Shown piece by piece: positions 1-8,097 of a stretch of 64,000 nt of DNA. This DNA is from Cyclobacteriaceae bacterium. Its GTDB lineage: Bacteria; Bacteroidota; Bacteroidia; Cytophagales; Cyclobacteriaceae. A program made the translations under genes and the position numbers. Below the pieces are notes generated by a model. The model saw only the letters and a program-made list of their open reading frames with translations. It was not told where the DNA came from and ran no database searches. Positions within the stretch are counted from its first letter, which is position 1, and each line of letters begins with the position of its first letter. The stretch spans positions 1,557,501-1,621,500 of the forward strand of contig JAIBBC010000001.1 in NCBI GenBank assembly GCA_019694875.1, given 5' to 3'.

Positions 1-114
1 TTTATCATTGGTAATGTTACTGGTATGGCTGCCGCCATTGCCAAAGATGTATATGGTTATTATTTCGGAAGTAGCAAAGGAGAACATGATTCGCAAAAAT
101 CGATCAAGAAATGA
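1..114 (+). CDS. C terminus of a probable holin/membrane protein (5' end outside window)
   Basis: Frame 1 is open from the first base to TGA at 112-114, giving 37 residues. They contain a short hydrophobic stretch, then a YGYYFGSSKG-like segment and a charged tail. The layout resembles the end of phage holins of the 3-TM class, where a final membrane segment is followed by a small polar tail. The position fits too, since element B also has a holin just left of its integrase region. Only the tail is visible, so the family call is tentative. Confidence 0.4.
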   Translation, partial: FIIGNVTGMAAAIAKDVYGYYFGSSKGEHDSQKSIKK

Positions 115-127
115 ATTGAATCGCTAA

Positions 128-1855
128 TCATATTATCTGAATCAACTTTTCAGCTGCTTTCGAAGTTTCCAAAGCACGTTGGTATTTTTCTATTACTTGT
201 TTTGCATGACCTAGTTCTTCAATTGTGGAAAAATCGCCAGCATCAATTTTATCAAAGGTCTTTAAAACCTCGTCGGCATTAAAACGGGAGAAATTGTCTT
301 TATTCCGAACCACATACCAGGATGGCAGGTGAATAATATGTCCAGAGTATCCCGCTATTTTTAATACTAACTTGGCTGCCAGAGTGTGAAGATGGTGAGC
401 GATATTCAAAAGCTCCATTTCGGTTTCTGCACTTTTGGGTCGATCGCCATGGAGATATCGATTCCTTTCATCCAACATTTTCTTATCTTCATCTGATAAG
501 TTGATGGACAGTAATTCGAATGGCTTAGTAAGCTTATCCTTGTTGGTTGGGCTATTAATGTTTGCAATTTTTCTTTTAAGAGTTGTATAGTCATTCGAAG
601 CCAGTTTTGATTTAATCGTCTCCAATTGTGACTCCAGAGATTCAGTGAATTCCTTGGCTACTACCTTGTCTTTGACAGGCTTGAAGACTTCCTCGTTATT
701 TGCTTTATAATATTCTGTTAAAGTCTCTAACGCCACGGAATATAGCGCACCCTTTTGTACCGGATCTTCTATTGATCCCGCGTTGACAATCAACTCCACA
801 GCTCTAAAGAGTTCAGTTGAGTCAAAGAGCTTTTCACAGAGATTTGAAAAAACCGCCGCCGAGAAATTTCGGAGATGTGGACCCCATAGCTTTTTCACAT
901 CGTCAGATCGGGTATCGTAACCCTCACGGAAAAATCTGGGGTTTGTTATTTGATTTTCAGTAATAATACTCTGAGGTTCGCATTGTATTTCAAAATTTGA
1001 TATAGTCGTGAACTCAACTTCGGGAGCACTGAAGTACACAACCTGATCTCTGTAGAATTTACCAGACAGAAACGCAAATGATGTGCGAATAGCAAGGCAA
1101 GTCCTGAAGAATCTATCTTTCTCAATTTTAGCAGTTGAATCAATTACAAAAGAATTAATAGGCTCAAGTGCGTAAAAATGAAAATGGTCTTCTTTAATTG
1201 TTACGTTCACGAACATGCCTTTTGTTGACACAAATGGCAATCCTATTAACGACTTCTGCCAATCCCAATCACTGTCGTCAAATTTCATATAGTTTTTCCC
1301 AAATTCAAGAATACTTGTGGGATACATCATATCAGGATCATCCACTCTAATCAACGTCCTCCTGAATGTTTTCGCATCCTCAGCATTATCGGACTGAAAG
1401 TGGCTAAAGCTGCCTGTAACGATTGATGGAATACTTGGAAAGTTGTTAGAAAAATTGAATACTGAATTTTTATTGACGCTATAGTTTTTATCATCCTTGG
1501 TCAATCTTAGACTGAGATCGAGGCCATAGCTTTCTTTATATTTTACTCCTCCGACAGGAATTCCATCAAGCGCAGTGATCTTAAAATCAAGTCCTTTATT
1601 GATAGATGGTTGGATGAACACGTCATATGATTGGGTTTGCGGTAGGTCTGTGTCGCGATGTGTATAATTAAGGACTATCTCAAATGTGCCTCCATCAGCA
1701 AACTTATTAACGAGCTCAAGGCAGGGAAGGAAATTCTTTCGTGTTGCAGTTTCTAGTTTTTTCTTTTCAGCTTCCGATAACTCCCACTTAAACGTATCAG
1801 CCTTCCGGAAATATAGCGTCAATCTGCGCAGGACCTCTTTAAGATAGTAATACAT
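128..1855 (-). CDS. HEPN-type protein, candidate abortive-infection RNase
   Basis: This protein of 575 residues has no membrane segments. Its N-terminal 300 residues look beta-rich and I do not recognise them. The C-terminal part is helical and contains RNRYLHG at about residues 464-470, which fits the Rx4-6H motif of HEPN ribonucleases. ApeA-type and other single-gene defence proteins join an unknown N-terminal sensor to such a HEPN end, so an RNA-cutting antiphage role is plausible. The gene lies next to HigBA and an integrase, in the cargo slot between holin and integrase. The start ATG at 1855 gives the longest frame. The HEPN motif was seen directly; the ApeA comparison is only by architecture. 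Confidence 0.55.
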   Translation of the reverse strand: MYYYLKEVLRRLTLYFRKADTFKWELSEAEKKKLETATRKNFLPCLELVNKFADGGTFEIVLNYTHRDTDLPQTQSYDVFIQPSINKGLDFKITALDGIPVGGVKYKESYGLDLSLRLTKDDKNYSVNKNSVFNFSNNFPSIPSIVTGSFSHFQSDNAEDAKTFRRTLIRVDDPDMMYPTSILEFGKNYMKFDDSDWDWQKSLIGLPFVSTKGMFVNVTIKEDHFHFYALEPINSFVIDSTAKIEKDRFFRTCLAIRTSFAFLSGKFYRDQVVYFSAPEVEFTTISNFEIQCEPQSIITENQITNPRFFREGYDTRSDDVKKLWGPHLRNFSAAVFSNLCEKLFDSTELFRAVELIVNAGSIEDPVQKGALYSVALETLTEYYKANNEEVFKPVKDKVVAKEFTESLESQLETIKSKLASNDYTTLKRKIANINSPTNKDKLTKPFELLSINLSDEDKKMLDERNRYLHGDRPKSAETEMELLNIAHHLHTLAAKLVLKIAGYSGHIIHLPSWYVVRNKDNFSRFNADEVLKTFDKIDAGDFSTIEELGHAKQVIEKYQRALETSKAAEKLIQII

Positions 1856-1957
1856 ATATTTTGCTTTTCTCAGATCGAACGGATGCTTCCGTCAGTACAT
1901 AGGGGAATGAAGACTAAATTAGCATAAATTGGTCTTGTATTTTTTAGATCTCTGAGG

Positions 1958-2302
1958 CTATCGATCAAAGACATTTTTGGTAACCTTGAAATGCCTTACC
2001 AATTCACTGCACATGCCTTGCGGAAGAGTTCTTTTTTTATTCAGAACTTCCAAGACTAACCCACGACCCACGCCAACTATATCCGCTATGTCTACTTCCC
2101 TCAACCCATGCTCCTGCATTAAGAAACGAAGTATAGTTACATCGTCGACATTATCTATGGAATTATGATCGTGGTCCCAGGATTCAATCAAAAGTGTCAG
2201 TAACTCAATCTCATCTTCGTATCCAGTTGTAATAAGAAATTGCTCAAGGGTATCGCAATACTTACAGTATTGCACCTGGGACTTAATGACTTTGTACTTC
2301 AT
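1958..2302 (-). CDS. higA: HigA-type antitoxin with Xre-like helix-turn-helix
   Basis: The 114 residues have an acidic N-terminal half and a C-terminal helix-turn-helix (about residues 62-100). This includes LMQEHGLREVDIADIVG and a following RTLPQGMCSELVRHF segment, the usual pattern of HigA antitoxins that pair with HigB. The start overlaps the end of the upstream toxin gene by 20 nt, which suggests translational coupling. The toxin-first order is the hallmark of higBA loci. It probably binds HigB and represses its own promoter. Confidence 0.75.
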   Translation of the reverse strand: MKYKVIKSQVQYCKYCDTLEQFLITTGYEDEIELLTLLIESWDHDHNSIDNVDDVTILRFLMQEHGLREVDIADIVGVGRGLVLEVLNKKRTLPQGMCSELVRHFKVTKNVFDR

Positions 2303-2573
2303 TGGCTTGAATATGCCTGACTATAATATGAACGCGATGGGTACAGAAGTAGTACCTGCAGGTGATTGTGATATTAGCTGATGGAATTTCAAATTTTACC
2401 TCGCGTGACTCTTTCGAAATAAAAGGAAGAGCAAAGGTATGATCAATGTCGGATAGGCGATGCCAGTCAGCATGGTTCATGAGTTTCACCCAGATGGATA
2501 TATCTTTTCTGCATTTGGGATTATTGTCAAGAAATCCTGTGATCAGACCTTTGTTTATCAGGTGGACTTTCAT
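2283..2573 (-). CDS. higB: HigB-like mRNA interferase toxin
   Basis: The 96 residues read like the RelE-fold HigB family. A basic segment is followed by a WVKLMNHADWHRLSDI region, an isolated VKFEI strand and a CRYYF strand leading to HIIVRHIQANE. HigB enzymes cut mRNA at the ribosome and are held by HigA, encoded here directly after. The gene starts 18 nt after the integrase stop, so it may be cotranscribed with the integrase. It may stabilise element A after integration. Active-site residues were not assigned. Confidence 0.65.
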   Translation of the reverse strand: MKVHLINKGLITGFLDNNPKCRKDISIWVKLMNHADWHRLSDIDHTFALPFISKESREVKFEIPSANITITCRYYFCTHRVHIIVRHIQANEVQSH

Positions 2574-2591
2574 TGTTTGTTAATTCGATTC

Positions 2592-3935
2592 TCAAGTAAC
2601 AGATGTGTTGGTTTCACTCTTCTTATATTTTGATTTGAGAACCATCATGTCTTCACTCACTTTCTTGTCCAGGATCTTAGCGTAATGCTGTGTAGTCTTC
2701 AGATTCCTATGCCCAAGCATTTTGCTCACAGTCTCAATGGGCACTCCATTTGTTAATGTCACTGTAGTAGCGAACGTATGGCGGGCTGTGTGAAATGTCA
2801 TTTTCTTTGTGATGTCGCATGCGTCAGCGATTTCCTTAAGGTAGTTGTTCATCTTCTGATTAGAGAGCGCTGGCAAAAGTTTGCCCTTTGTGGCACATTC
2901 AGGGTGATCAGTGTATCGCTCGATTATCTCCAGTGCTTGAGGAAGCAAAGGGATTCTTGATCGCGTGTCAGTCTTCTGGCGGTTTGTCCAGATCCACTTC
3001 TCACCATCAATTCCGATTGTCACCTCTTCTCTCGTGAGTTTGGCCACGTCAGCATAAGCAAGTCCGGTAAAGCAACTGAATAAAAAGATGTCTCTAACTT
3101 GGTTGAGCCGAGGTGCCACAAATTCTTTCTGGCTGATCCTGGTCAGTTCTTCATCTACTAAGAAGGGACGCTCTATCTCTCGCTTCACCATTTTGTATCC
3201 AAAGAAAGGGTCCTTTGAAATCTTGCCCATTTTCACGCAGATGTTCACGATCTTTCTGAAGTTCGACAGGTACTTCACTGTTGTGTTGTGATCGCAGTTC
3301 CGCACAGACTTGAACCAAAATTCATATTCAGCTATAAACTCATAGTCTAACTTCTTGATATCAAAGTCGTCCTGCTGAAATTTATACCTGATGAATTCCT
3401 GCGTATGCTTTTTAGACGTCACATATCGCTCATACGTAAGTGGTGAGAACTCCTTTCCGATAAGTTGTTTCATCTTATCGTTGTGGTCTTCAAAGATGGG
3501 CATGAGCCAAATCGGCTTTTCGCTGGTATGTCCATACCATTTGCGTTTCATGGCATCGATAGTAATGTCTTCACCGGAAGTCATTAACTGCCGTTGCATA
3601 TCAAGTGCTTTGAACATGAATCCCTCTAATACTTTGTTGGTTTTTCTTGCATCATCATCAACGGTCTTTAATCTCCCCTGGCTTCCATCCCAGAGCTGGG
3701 CATGTGCGAATACTTTTGTTTGTACATCGAAATAGTCCGGGTCAAGTTTTATTCTCATGTAGATAGGAGATTTGCCGTTTGCCCTAGTGCGATTCTTTCG
3801 CATGTAAAATGAAGTTGATATTACTGCCATAGACTTCTTTGTTATCATACAAAGGTCTTCTTGTATGCAACTCAATTCAAGATGTCCATTTAATGGTATG
3901 GTCACCGTTGATTTAGTGACAATGTCGTTGACCAA
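2592..3935 (-). CDS. Tyrosine recombinase (integrase) of element A, full length
   Basis: This 447-residue integrase has three parts. The N-terminal arm-binding domain holds FYMRKNRTRANGKSPIYMRI, next comes a SAM-like core-binding domain (about 135-245), and last the catalytic domain. Visible catalytic features are HTARHTF, LGHRNLKTTQHY with the nucleophile Tyr near residue 420, and a Lys in the beta hairpin region. The first catalytic Arg motif reads FTGLAYADV, with Ala where TGLR is usual, as in IntDOT-type Bacteroidota recombinases. It lies beside inverted repeats and the 18-bp repeat, so it is well placed to move element A. The element B copy is very similar but interrupted. Confidence 0.92.
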   Translation of the reverse strand: MVNDIVTKSTVTIPLNGHLELSCIQEDLCMITKKSMAVISTSFYMRKNRTRANGKSPIYMRIKLDPDYFDVQTKVFAHAQLWDGSQGRLKTVDDDARKTNKVLEGFMFKALDMQRQLMTSGEDITIDAMKRKWYGHTSEKPIWLMPIFEDHNDKMKQLIGKEFSPLTYERYVTSKKHTQEFIRYKFQQDDFDIKKLDYEFIAEYEFWFKSVRNCDHNTTVKYLSNFRKIVNICVKMGKISKDPFFGYKMVKREIERPFLVDEELTRISQKEFVAPRLNQVRDIFLFSCFTGLAYADVAKLTREEVTIGIDGEKWIWTNRQKTDTRSRIPLLPQALEIIERYTDHPECATKGKLLPALSNQKMNNYLKEIADACDITKKMTFHTARHTFATTVTLTNGVPIETVSKMLGHRNLKTTQHYAKILDKKVSEDMMVLKSKYKKSETNTSVT

Positions 3936-3967
3936 TGTTTTGCAAGTCTTGTCACTGGAAATTGAGG

Positions 3968-4064
3968 GAGTGAGAGTTCGAGTCGCTGCAAATTTGAAAG
4001 GGAGTCGAACCTAAAATTGGTGACGTTGTGTGATCAGGAGTATATGCGAGTCGAACTCTCACTC
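3968..4064. repeat. 19-bp inverted repeat in the attachment region of element A
   Basis: GAGTGAGAGTTCGAGTCGC at 3968-3986 is repeated in inverted form at 4046-4064 with one mismatch. A third GAGTCGAAC half-site lies between them near 4002. The repeats sit just upstream of the integrase gene, where arm-type recombinase or excisionase sites are expected. Binding is inferred. Confidence 0.5.
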
Positions 4065-4093
4065 GCTTCGATTGATGAAATATGAAATCGCTC

Positions 4094-4141
4094 CAGTGAC
4101 ACTGTTTTCGCAGTTTGGCCTTGTCACTAATAGTGTCACTG
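4094..4141. repeat. 10-bp perfect inverted repeat with GTGACA-type sites
   Basis: CAGTGACACT at 4094-4103 and AGTGTCACTG at 4132-4141 are perfect inverted copies. Similar GTGACA or TGTCAC elements occur near 3914, 3950 and 4121. The cluster fits protein-binding sites of an integration region. No other 300-nt gene-free function is visible between 3936 and 4449 apart from the hairpins and the 18-bp repeat listed separately. Confidence 0.4.
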
Positions 4142-4185
4142 AGAATGTTCTAAAATGGGTGTTTTTGTGGGGTGGCTAAAAAGCA

Positions 4186-4218
4186 AAAACCCCGAAATCA
4201 GCGAGATTTCGGGGTTTT
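4186..4218. terminator. Strong hairpin at the right end of element A
   Basis: AAAACCCCGAAATC pairs with GATTTCGGGGTTTT across the loop AGCGA, a 14-bp perfect stem with A/T tracts on both flanks. It could end transcription in both directions. A hairpin of the same design, with changed but still paired bases, stands at 50734-50764 at the same distance from the 18-bp repeat. Confidence 0.7.
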
Positions 4219-4236
4219 GAATGCCTTTGGATGGCT

Positions 4237-4254
4237 CTTGGCAGAGGAGGAGGG
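4237..4254. repeat. 18-bp direct repeat, candidate attachment core (A/B junction)
   Basis: CTTGGCAGAGGAGGAGGG is found here and exactly again at 50784-50801, 46,547 bp away. Different sequences adjoin it on each side, but left and right flanks are each recognisably related between the two sites. That is the pattern expected of att cores between tandem elements. On the minus strand it reads CCCTCCTCCTCTGCCA and so resembles a tRNA 3' end, but no tRNA body is present. Confidence 0.6.
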
Positions 4255-4387
4255 TGTGATTTTCGTCTCACAACGACCTCGCTATTAGTCTCTTAGATGC
4301 TTTTCAAAATCGTGGTTACCGTTCGGTTACGGCCTCCAATTCAATACGGAATTTCTTCGAAATCCCCTGATATTTCAAACATACAAA

Positions 4388-4425
4388 AAGCGAACCGAAT
4401 TGTGAAATCACAATTCAATTCGCTT
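4388..4425 (-). terminator. Hairpin after the DNA-binding gene pair of element B
   Basis: The arms are AAGCGAA + CC + GAATTGTG and CACAATTC + AA + TTCGCTT around an AAAT loop. On the minus strand it is followed by TTTTTGTATG, so it can end the leftward operon. The element C copy at 50933-50971 keeps the outer stem and the CC/AA mismatch but changes the inner stem on both sides with pairing kept. Confidence 0.6.
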
Positions 4426-4449
4426 CCGAGTCTGAGGACAAGCTCCTGT

Positions 4450-4731
4450 TTAGAGTATCACAATTTGACTTCCTTTGGCGGGATGGTATGAAGGCCTGTA
4501 TTGCAGATATTTTAGCGCGATCAAGTCAGTAATTATTTTGTGATAGGTTGCTGTCGATTTGATTTTTGACGCAGTCATTAGCTGGCTCCGTGAAATATTG
4601 AATGGATTAATGAAACCACTGTCAATCCAGGCTACGGCCAATGCAGTACAGACACCAACGTGAGTTGTCGTGAGGGCTGCATCGGATGTAACGCGAGCGA
4701 GAAAACTACTTAATTTGCCAACGCTGTTCAT
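4450..4731 (-). CDS. Small helical protein paired with the helix-turn-helix gene
   Basis: I do not recognise the family of this 93-residue protein. The middle contains the segment NISRSQLMTASKIKSTATYHKIITDL, which looks like a winged or simple helix-turn-helix, followed by a short beta-like tail (YRPSYHPAKGSQIVIL). The pattern recurs in Bacteroidota mobile elements next to excisionase-like genes. It overlaps the upstream helix-turn-helix gene by 26 nt, so the two are probably made together. A role in excision or replication control is inferred from position. Element C has a close homologue at 50999-51295. Confidence 0.6.
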   Translation of the reverse strand: MNSVGKLSSFLARVTSDAALTTTHVGVCTALAVAWIDSGFINPFNISRSQLMTASKIKSTATYHKIITDLIALKYLQYRPSYHPAKGSQIVIL

Positions 4732-5014
4732 TGTTCTTCAGAAGCTTCGCGATTTCGTCATAGTCGTAGTAGGCGGTACCTCCAATTTTACTATAGGATA
4801 GCGTGCCGTTGATTCTCAAGTTCTGCAACGTCCCAGTTGAAATGCCCAGGAGTTTTTTGACTTCTGATGATTTAAGCCATTTATTGGTTGGAGTAGTGGT
4901 CGAACTAGCCAGCAGGGTCTTTATTTCCTGTATAAGATTTTCCTTAAATATTTCAAGATCACCCACAGTGAGTAGTTGATCTCGATTAATTCTTCCCTCG
5001 TTCCTTTCCCTCAT
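4706..5014 (-). CDS. MerR/excisionase-like helix-turn-helix protein
   Basis: The 102 residues have an N-terminal coiled-coil-like part beginning NRDQLLTVGDLEIFKE, followed by the helix-turn-helix WLKSSEVKKLLGISTGTLQN and the wing segment NGTLSYSKIGGTAYYDYDEI. This is the DNA-binding domain of the excisionase/MerR-like HTH_17 class found in Bacteroidota conjugative and prophage elements. It starts 2 nt after the spike gene stop, so it is at the 3' end of the structural operon in element B. It probably acts as an excision or regulatory factor. Element C has a homologue under its own upstream region. Confidence 0.8.
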   Translation of the reverse strand: MRERNEGRINRDQLLTVGDLEIFKENLIQEIKTLLASSTTTPTNKWLKSSEVKKLLGISTGTLQNLRINGTLSYSKIGGTAYYDYDEIAKLLKNNEQRWQIK

Positions 5015-5016
5015 AA

Positions 5017-5895
5017 TTATTGCACATTAAAATTTAAAATGTTCATTGCCTCATCGTCATACCCTGGCTTGTAAGAAGGGAGGCATTTAATCCAATACTT
5101 CGTTCCGGTTGTTTCATCACCGGTGATATTGGTGTTTATCCAAGTTTGAAGGCTTGTCAGAGTTGAATGAACTGACCAATTGCTTGATACGTCAAGCCGA
5201 CTCTTGTACGTCACCGAGGATAACTGGTGAGTAAAGTCGTGAGCTATGGAATTGATCTTTCCACGAAGCACGAACATATCCCTGTCATGGTAGTGATTGT
5301 AATGCTCATCATCATCCCAGTCACCAGAGAAGAAGAATTGTATGCTTCTTTTCTTAAGATTTAGTCCGATAAGCGCATCTGCCAAATCCTGAACTCTAAC
5401 CAAATCACCATCGGTTACAAGTGCATTGAGTTCTGAAATCGTATCGATGTCCTCCCGTTTCAAAAATGAAAACCCTTGAATAAGACTATGCAGCTTTTCT
5501 AGAGTATTGCCATTTACCGGAACATTTCCTTTGATACCCGTTATCGCACTTGTTAAGTCTTCTGTTCTAACCAAGTCTGCATCCTGGACAATCGTATTCA
5601 GTTCAGCCAGGTGATCAATGTCCTCGCGTCTTAGATAAGTAAGACCTTGGACAATGTTGTAGAGCTTCTCCAGGGAGTTGGCCACCACCGGCACGTTTCC
5701 TTTTAAAGCATTGATGGCAGACATGATATCGTCTGCCTCCATGAGCACCGCATCCTTTAGAAAGGAGTTGAGTTTCGCTAGCGTATCAATGTCATTTGGC
5801 GTTATCCCATTACCATTTCCGGTTGACACTTTCAGATAGATATTGTAGAGTAACTCTTCGCTAATAGAACTGAATGGAGGCTTAGGTGTGTTCAT
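5017..5895 (-). CDS. Spike/fibre-like protein of element B (short form)
   Basis: A start at 5895 (292 residues) is preferred to the upstream ATG at 5937, because the element C protein begins with the matching MxxPKPPF...SEELLYNIYLK. The N-terminal half has about three tandem repeats of 50 residues with the pattern DIDxLAxLNxxLxDADLx...INAIKGNVPVxxNTLEKLYNIxQG. The C-terminal 100 residues (YNHYHDRDMF, then a beta-rich end) share nothing visible with element C. A conserved base with a variable tip is usual for receptor-binding fibres. It overlaps the upstream gene by 14 nt. Confidence 0.55.
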   Translation of the reverse strand: MNTPKPPFSSISEELLYNIYLKVSTGNGNGITPNDIDTLAKLNSFLKDAVLMEADDIMSAINALKGNVPVVANSLEKLYNIVQGLTYLRREDIDHLAELNTIVQDADLVRTEDLTSAITGIKGNVPVNGNTLEKLHSLIQGFSFLKREDIDTISELNALVTDGDLVRVQDLADALIGLNLKKRSIQFFFSGDWDDDEHYNHYHDRDMFVLRGKINSIAHDFTHQLSSVTYKSRLDVSSNWSVHSTLTSLQTWINTNITGDETTGTKYWIKCLPSYKPGYDDEAMNILNFNVQ

Positions 5896-6556
5896 AAACC
5901 TTTGGCGTAAAAATCCATCCGAGTGCCAGTGCGGCAAATACAGTTGTTGCCGTGATCACGCGCTTGAGTGTGATCCGTCTAAGCGACCTAAAGTCAACCA
6001 ACGTATAGCTGAATGAATTTCCATGATGTTTCGCATGGAGCTTGCATAATTGCATGAATGCATAGAAGTCATCTGCATCTTTGAACACCTGGCACCCTGC
6101 GGAATATTGGTCAATGAATTGCGTTGAACCTGTGCTTTCAGCGCGGTGGATATTGATTCCAAAATTTCCAGTCTCTTTCGTCCCGTTGCTGAAATCCAGG
6201 ATTGCGTCCCTGTCGTAGTCACGGATGACTGTCACCGGCTTCACTTGAACCAGAGCTTCATACTTTCCACGATGCAGACCGATAGCATACGCATCCTGAT
6301 TTTGACCTTGCGCGAGGATCGCTGTTCCCTGTGGATAAGTCGGGTTGTTCAACCAAAATGTTCCTGGATCAGTGGTAGCCGGAAAGATGTGGTAGTTCCA
6401 CTTTCCATCAGGCTTAGTATAAAACACATGTATCTCATCATCGAAGCTATTTGAGTTTACATTCTTGCTTCGAAGCCCGACAATGTTTAGCTGATACGGT
6501 TTTGTATAGAGGGTGAAGCCGAATTCCTTCAATATTTCTTTGACGCGAGATAACAT
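5882..6556 (-). CDS. L,D-transpeptidase-like protein with C-terminal membrane anchor
   Basis: This 224-residue protein carries GINIHRA (His137) and YSAGCQVF (Cys155), spaced like the His and SxGC catalytic motif of YkuD-type L,D-transpeptidases. A membrane segment at about 199-216 follows a basic stretch, so the catalytic part would be fixed to a membrane. In a phage setting the likely substrate is peptidoglycan, either for cell entry or release. The protein is well conserved in element C, and both catalytic motifs are kept there. The exact family was not confirmed. Confidence 0.6.
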   Translation of the reverse strand: MLSRVKEILKEFGFTLYTKPYQLNIVGLRSKNVNSNSFDDEIHVFYTKPDGKWNYHIFPATTDPGTFWLNNPTYPQGTAILAQGQNQDAYAIGLHRGKYEALVQVKPVTVIRDYDRDAILDFSNGTKETGNFGINIHRAESTGSTQFIDQYSAGCQVFKDADDFYAFMQLCKLHAKHHGNSFSYTLVDFRSLRRITLKRVITATTVFAALALGWIFTPKVYEHT

Positions 6557-6581
6557 GTGTTCTACTGTTTAATTTGTTTGC

Positions 6582-7109
6582 TTAGGCTGCCTTGTAGTTG
6601 AATGAATTGACCCGATTCATCCAACCATCATAGAAAACAATCTGATCGGGTCTGCGCTTGATGATTGCATTCAGGAATACTTTGCGCTCAATCTTCAATG
6701 CGTTAAAGAGCAATTCCTGGTCAGCGCAGTTGATCGCGGTGACGGTCTGCGGACCTACAATACCATCAACTGTTGCCTTCACAACCCGCTGAACAATCTT
6801 CGCCACTGTCTTGCGACCAGAGTTATATCCCCAATCCACAATGAACTCAGCTAATGATTGATTCAGTATCAGGTCAGCCAGGAAATAATCCCAGAAGATT
6901 TTCTTCGCGATGTACTTGGCATCGCCTTCACTTAGTTTCTTGATATCTTCCGCATCAATGTCTCCATCGCCATCCTTGTCGTGACCGTGTTCCTGCCACA
7001 CTGAAAGAATGACTCCATACTTGGTCGGGCCACCTCTGTCCAATGGATGATTCACATACCCTCCCTCTAATCGCAGGAGCTTGCCTGCGAAACTTTCAAA
7101 CTTCGCCAT
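6582..7109 (-). CDS. GH108-type N-acetylmuramidase (endolysin)
   Basis: The 175 residues begin with a glycosyl hydrolase 108 core, LLRLEGGYVN...DRGGPTKYG, in which Glu15 is the expected acid catalyst. They end with a predicted peptidoglycan-binding domain 3 region (FIVDWGYNSGRKT... DGIVGPQTV... FYDGWMNRVN). Such enzymes cut the glycan strands of peptidoglycan. There is no signal peptide, so export would need the holin or virion assembly. It is followed by the L,D-transpeptidase-like gene and preceded by another wall-binding gene, so three wall-active genes lie together. Confidence 0.88.
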   Translation of the reverse strand: MAKFESFAGKLLRLEGGYVNHPLDRGGPTKYGVILSVWQEHGHDKDGDGDIDAEDIKKLSEGDAKYIAKKIFWDYFLADLILNQSLAEFIVDWGYNSGRKTVAKIVQRVVKATVDGIVGPQTVTAINCADQELLFNALKIERKVFLNAIIKRRPDQIVFYDGWMNRVNSFNYKAA

Positions 7110-7122
7110 TATAAATAATTGT

Positions 7123-8097
7123 TTAAGTGTATTTGACGTCCTGTGTCGGGACTTTGAGAATATTGTTGTCGATTGACTTGAACCAGGTCATTCCATTCGC
7201 TACTTCCAGTTCGTCTCCGAGTATCGTATTCCTGCGCACGGGTATCCGGTTGTTCTGTGCGTCGGTCACAACAGTTTCGCGGATAGTGATAAGGTCTTTG
7301 TAGAGCCTGATTCCCTGCAAGCTCCATGTGCCTGTGCTGCTCACTCTTAAACCCATGCGCAAGAATTCATTTCGTATTTGGGCCTTCGCTGCTTCATTCG
7401 ATTTGAAAGCGTACTCCAACAAGTCTGTTACTATCGTTTTGGCAATGAAGCTTTGTTTCTTATAATATTCATTGACTGACGAGTAGTCACCAACGCTTTT
7501 CAATTGCTTCAGCACGGAGAGCACTTGTTCAATGTTCTGCGACTGTGCCCCTGAGTATAGACTAACTGCCAATGCGGAAGGATTAAACACCACTGTCAAT
7601 GATCCAGAACCACCGGTGATCTTGTTGAACGTTGCTTCGTTCACAGTTTCCGGATAGCCTGCTGACTTTAACGCATTGGCAGTTTGTGGGCCGAATTGCC
7701 CATCAACGGAAATGCCTGGCGAAGTCTTTGCCAGTGCCTGTTGAAGCATTGAAACGCGAGAACCCTTGCTTCCTCTTTTCAATGGAAAGCTATCGCTACC
7801 ACTGGATACAGCTCGTGATGTAAAAGAAGCATAAGATGTTGGAAGCGTGTTGTTGATGATGATTGTATCTGAAGAAGCCTCCGATGGAATCTGATTTTGC
7901 TCCATCATCTTCTTTTTCTTCAGACGATCATACACCAAGTATCCACCGCCACCCAGAGCGGCTAACGCAAGCGCATAGATAAAGACCTTGGTTGGCTTAA
8001 CTCCTTTCTTTTTTGCCGGAGCTTTCTTCGCAGGACGCGCAAGTTTCTTTGGCTTCTTTGCCTGCACTTTCTTTCCCTTCGTTACCTTCTTAGCCAT
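7123..8097 (-). CDS. Membrane protein with peptidoglycan-binding domain
   Basis: The 324 residues start with a very basic Lys/Ala/Pro-rich tail (1-36), then one membrane segment (about 37-57). A peptidoglycan-binding type 1 domain follows at about 103-147: FPLKRGSKGSRVSMLQQAL and VDGQFGPQTANALK. The last 170 residues form an unknown helical and beta-rich domain ending in EVANGMTWFKSIDNNILKVP. The basic tail could bind nucleic acid or lipid head groups on the inner side. The architecture suits a virion membrane protein that contacts the host wall. Stop and next start are 13 nt apart. Confidence 0.7.
   Translation of the reverse strand: MAKKVTKGKKVQAKKPKKLARPAKKAPAKKKGVKPTKVFIYALALAALGGGGYLVYDRLKKKKMMEQNQIPSEASSDTIIINNTLPTSYASFTSRAVSSGSDSFPLKRGSKGSRVSMLQQALAKTSPGISVDGQFGPQTANALKSAGYPETVNEATFNKITGGSGSLTVVFNPSALAVSLYSGAQSQNIEQVLSVLKQLKSVGDYSSVNEYYKKQSFIAKTIVTDLLEYAFKSNEAAKAQIRNEFLRMGLRVSSTGTWSLQGIRLYKDLITIRETVVTDAQNNRIPVRRNTILGDELEVANGMTWFKSIDNNILKVPTQDVKYT

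Larger units (their letters stand above)
1..4254. mobile_element. Right end of integrative element A (partial)
   Basis: The segment has the same order as the right end of element B: holin-like gene on the plus strand, cargo on the minus strand, integrase on the minus strand, inverted repeats, hairpin, then the 18-bp repeat at 4237-4254. I infer that it is the end of a separate related element whose left part lies outside the window. Its cargo is a HEPN-type protein and a HigBA toxin-antitoxin pair. Confidence 0.6.

Noticed and set aside
4237-4254. tRNA gene at the 18-bp repeat
   Set aside because: CCCTCCTCCTCTGCCA on the minus strand resembles a tRNA 3' end, but no cloverleaf can be formed with the flanks at either copy.
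4297-4491. 64-codon frame on the plus strand in the attachment region
   Set aside because: It runs through the hairpin and across the end of the 93-residue gene and is not kept in element C.
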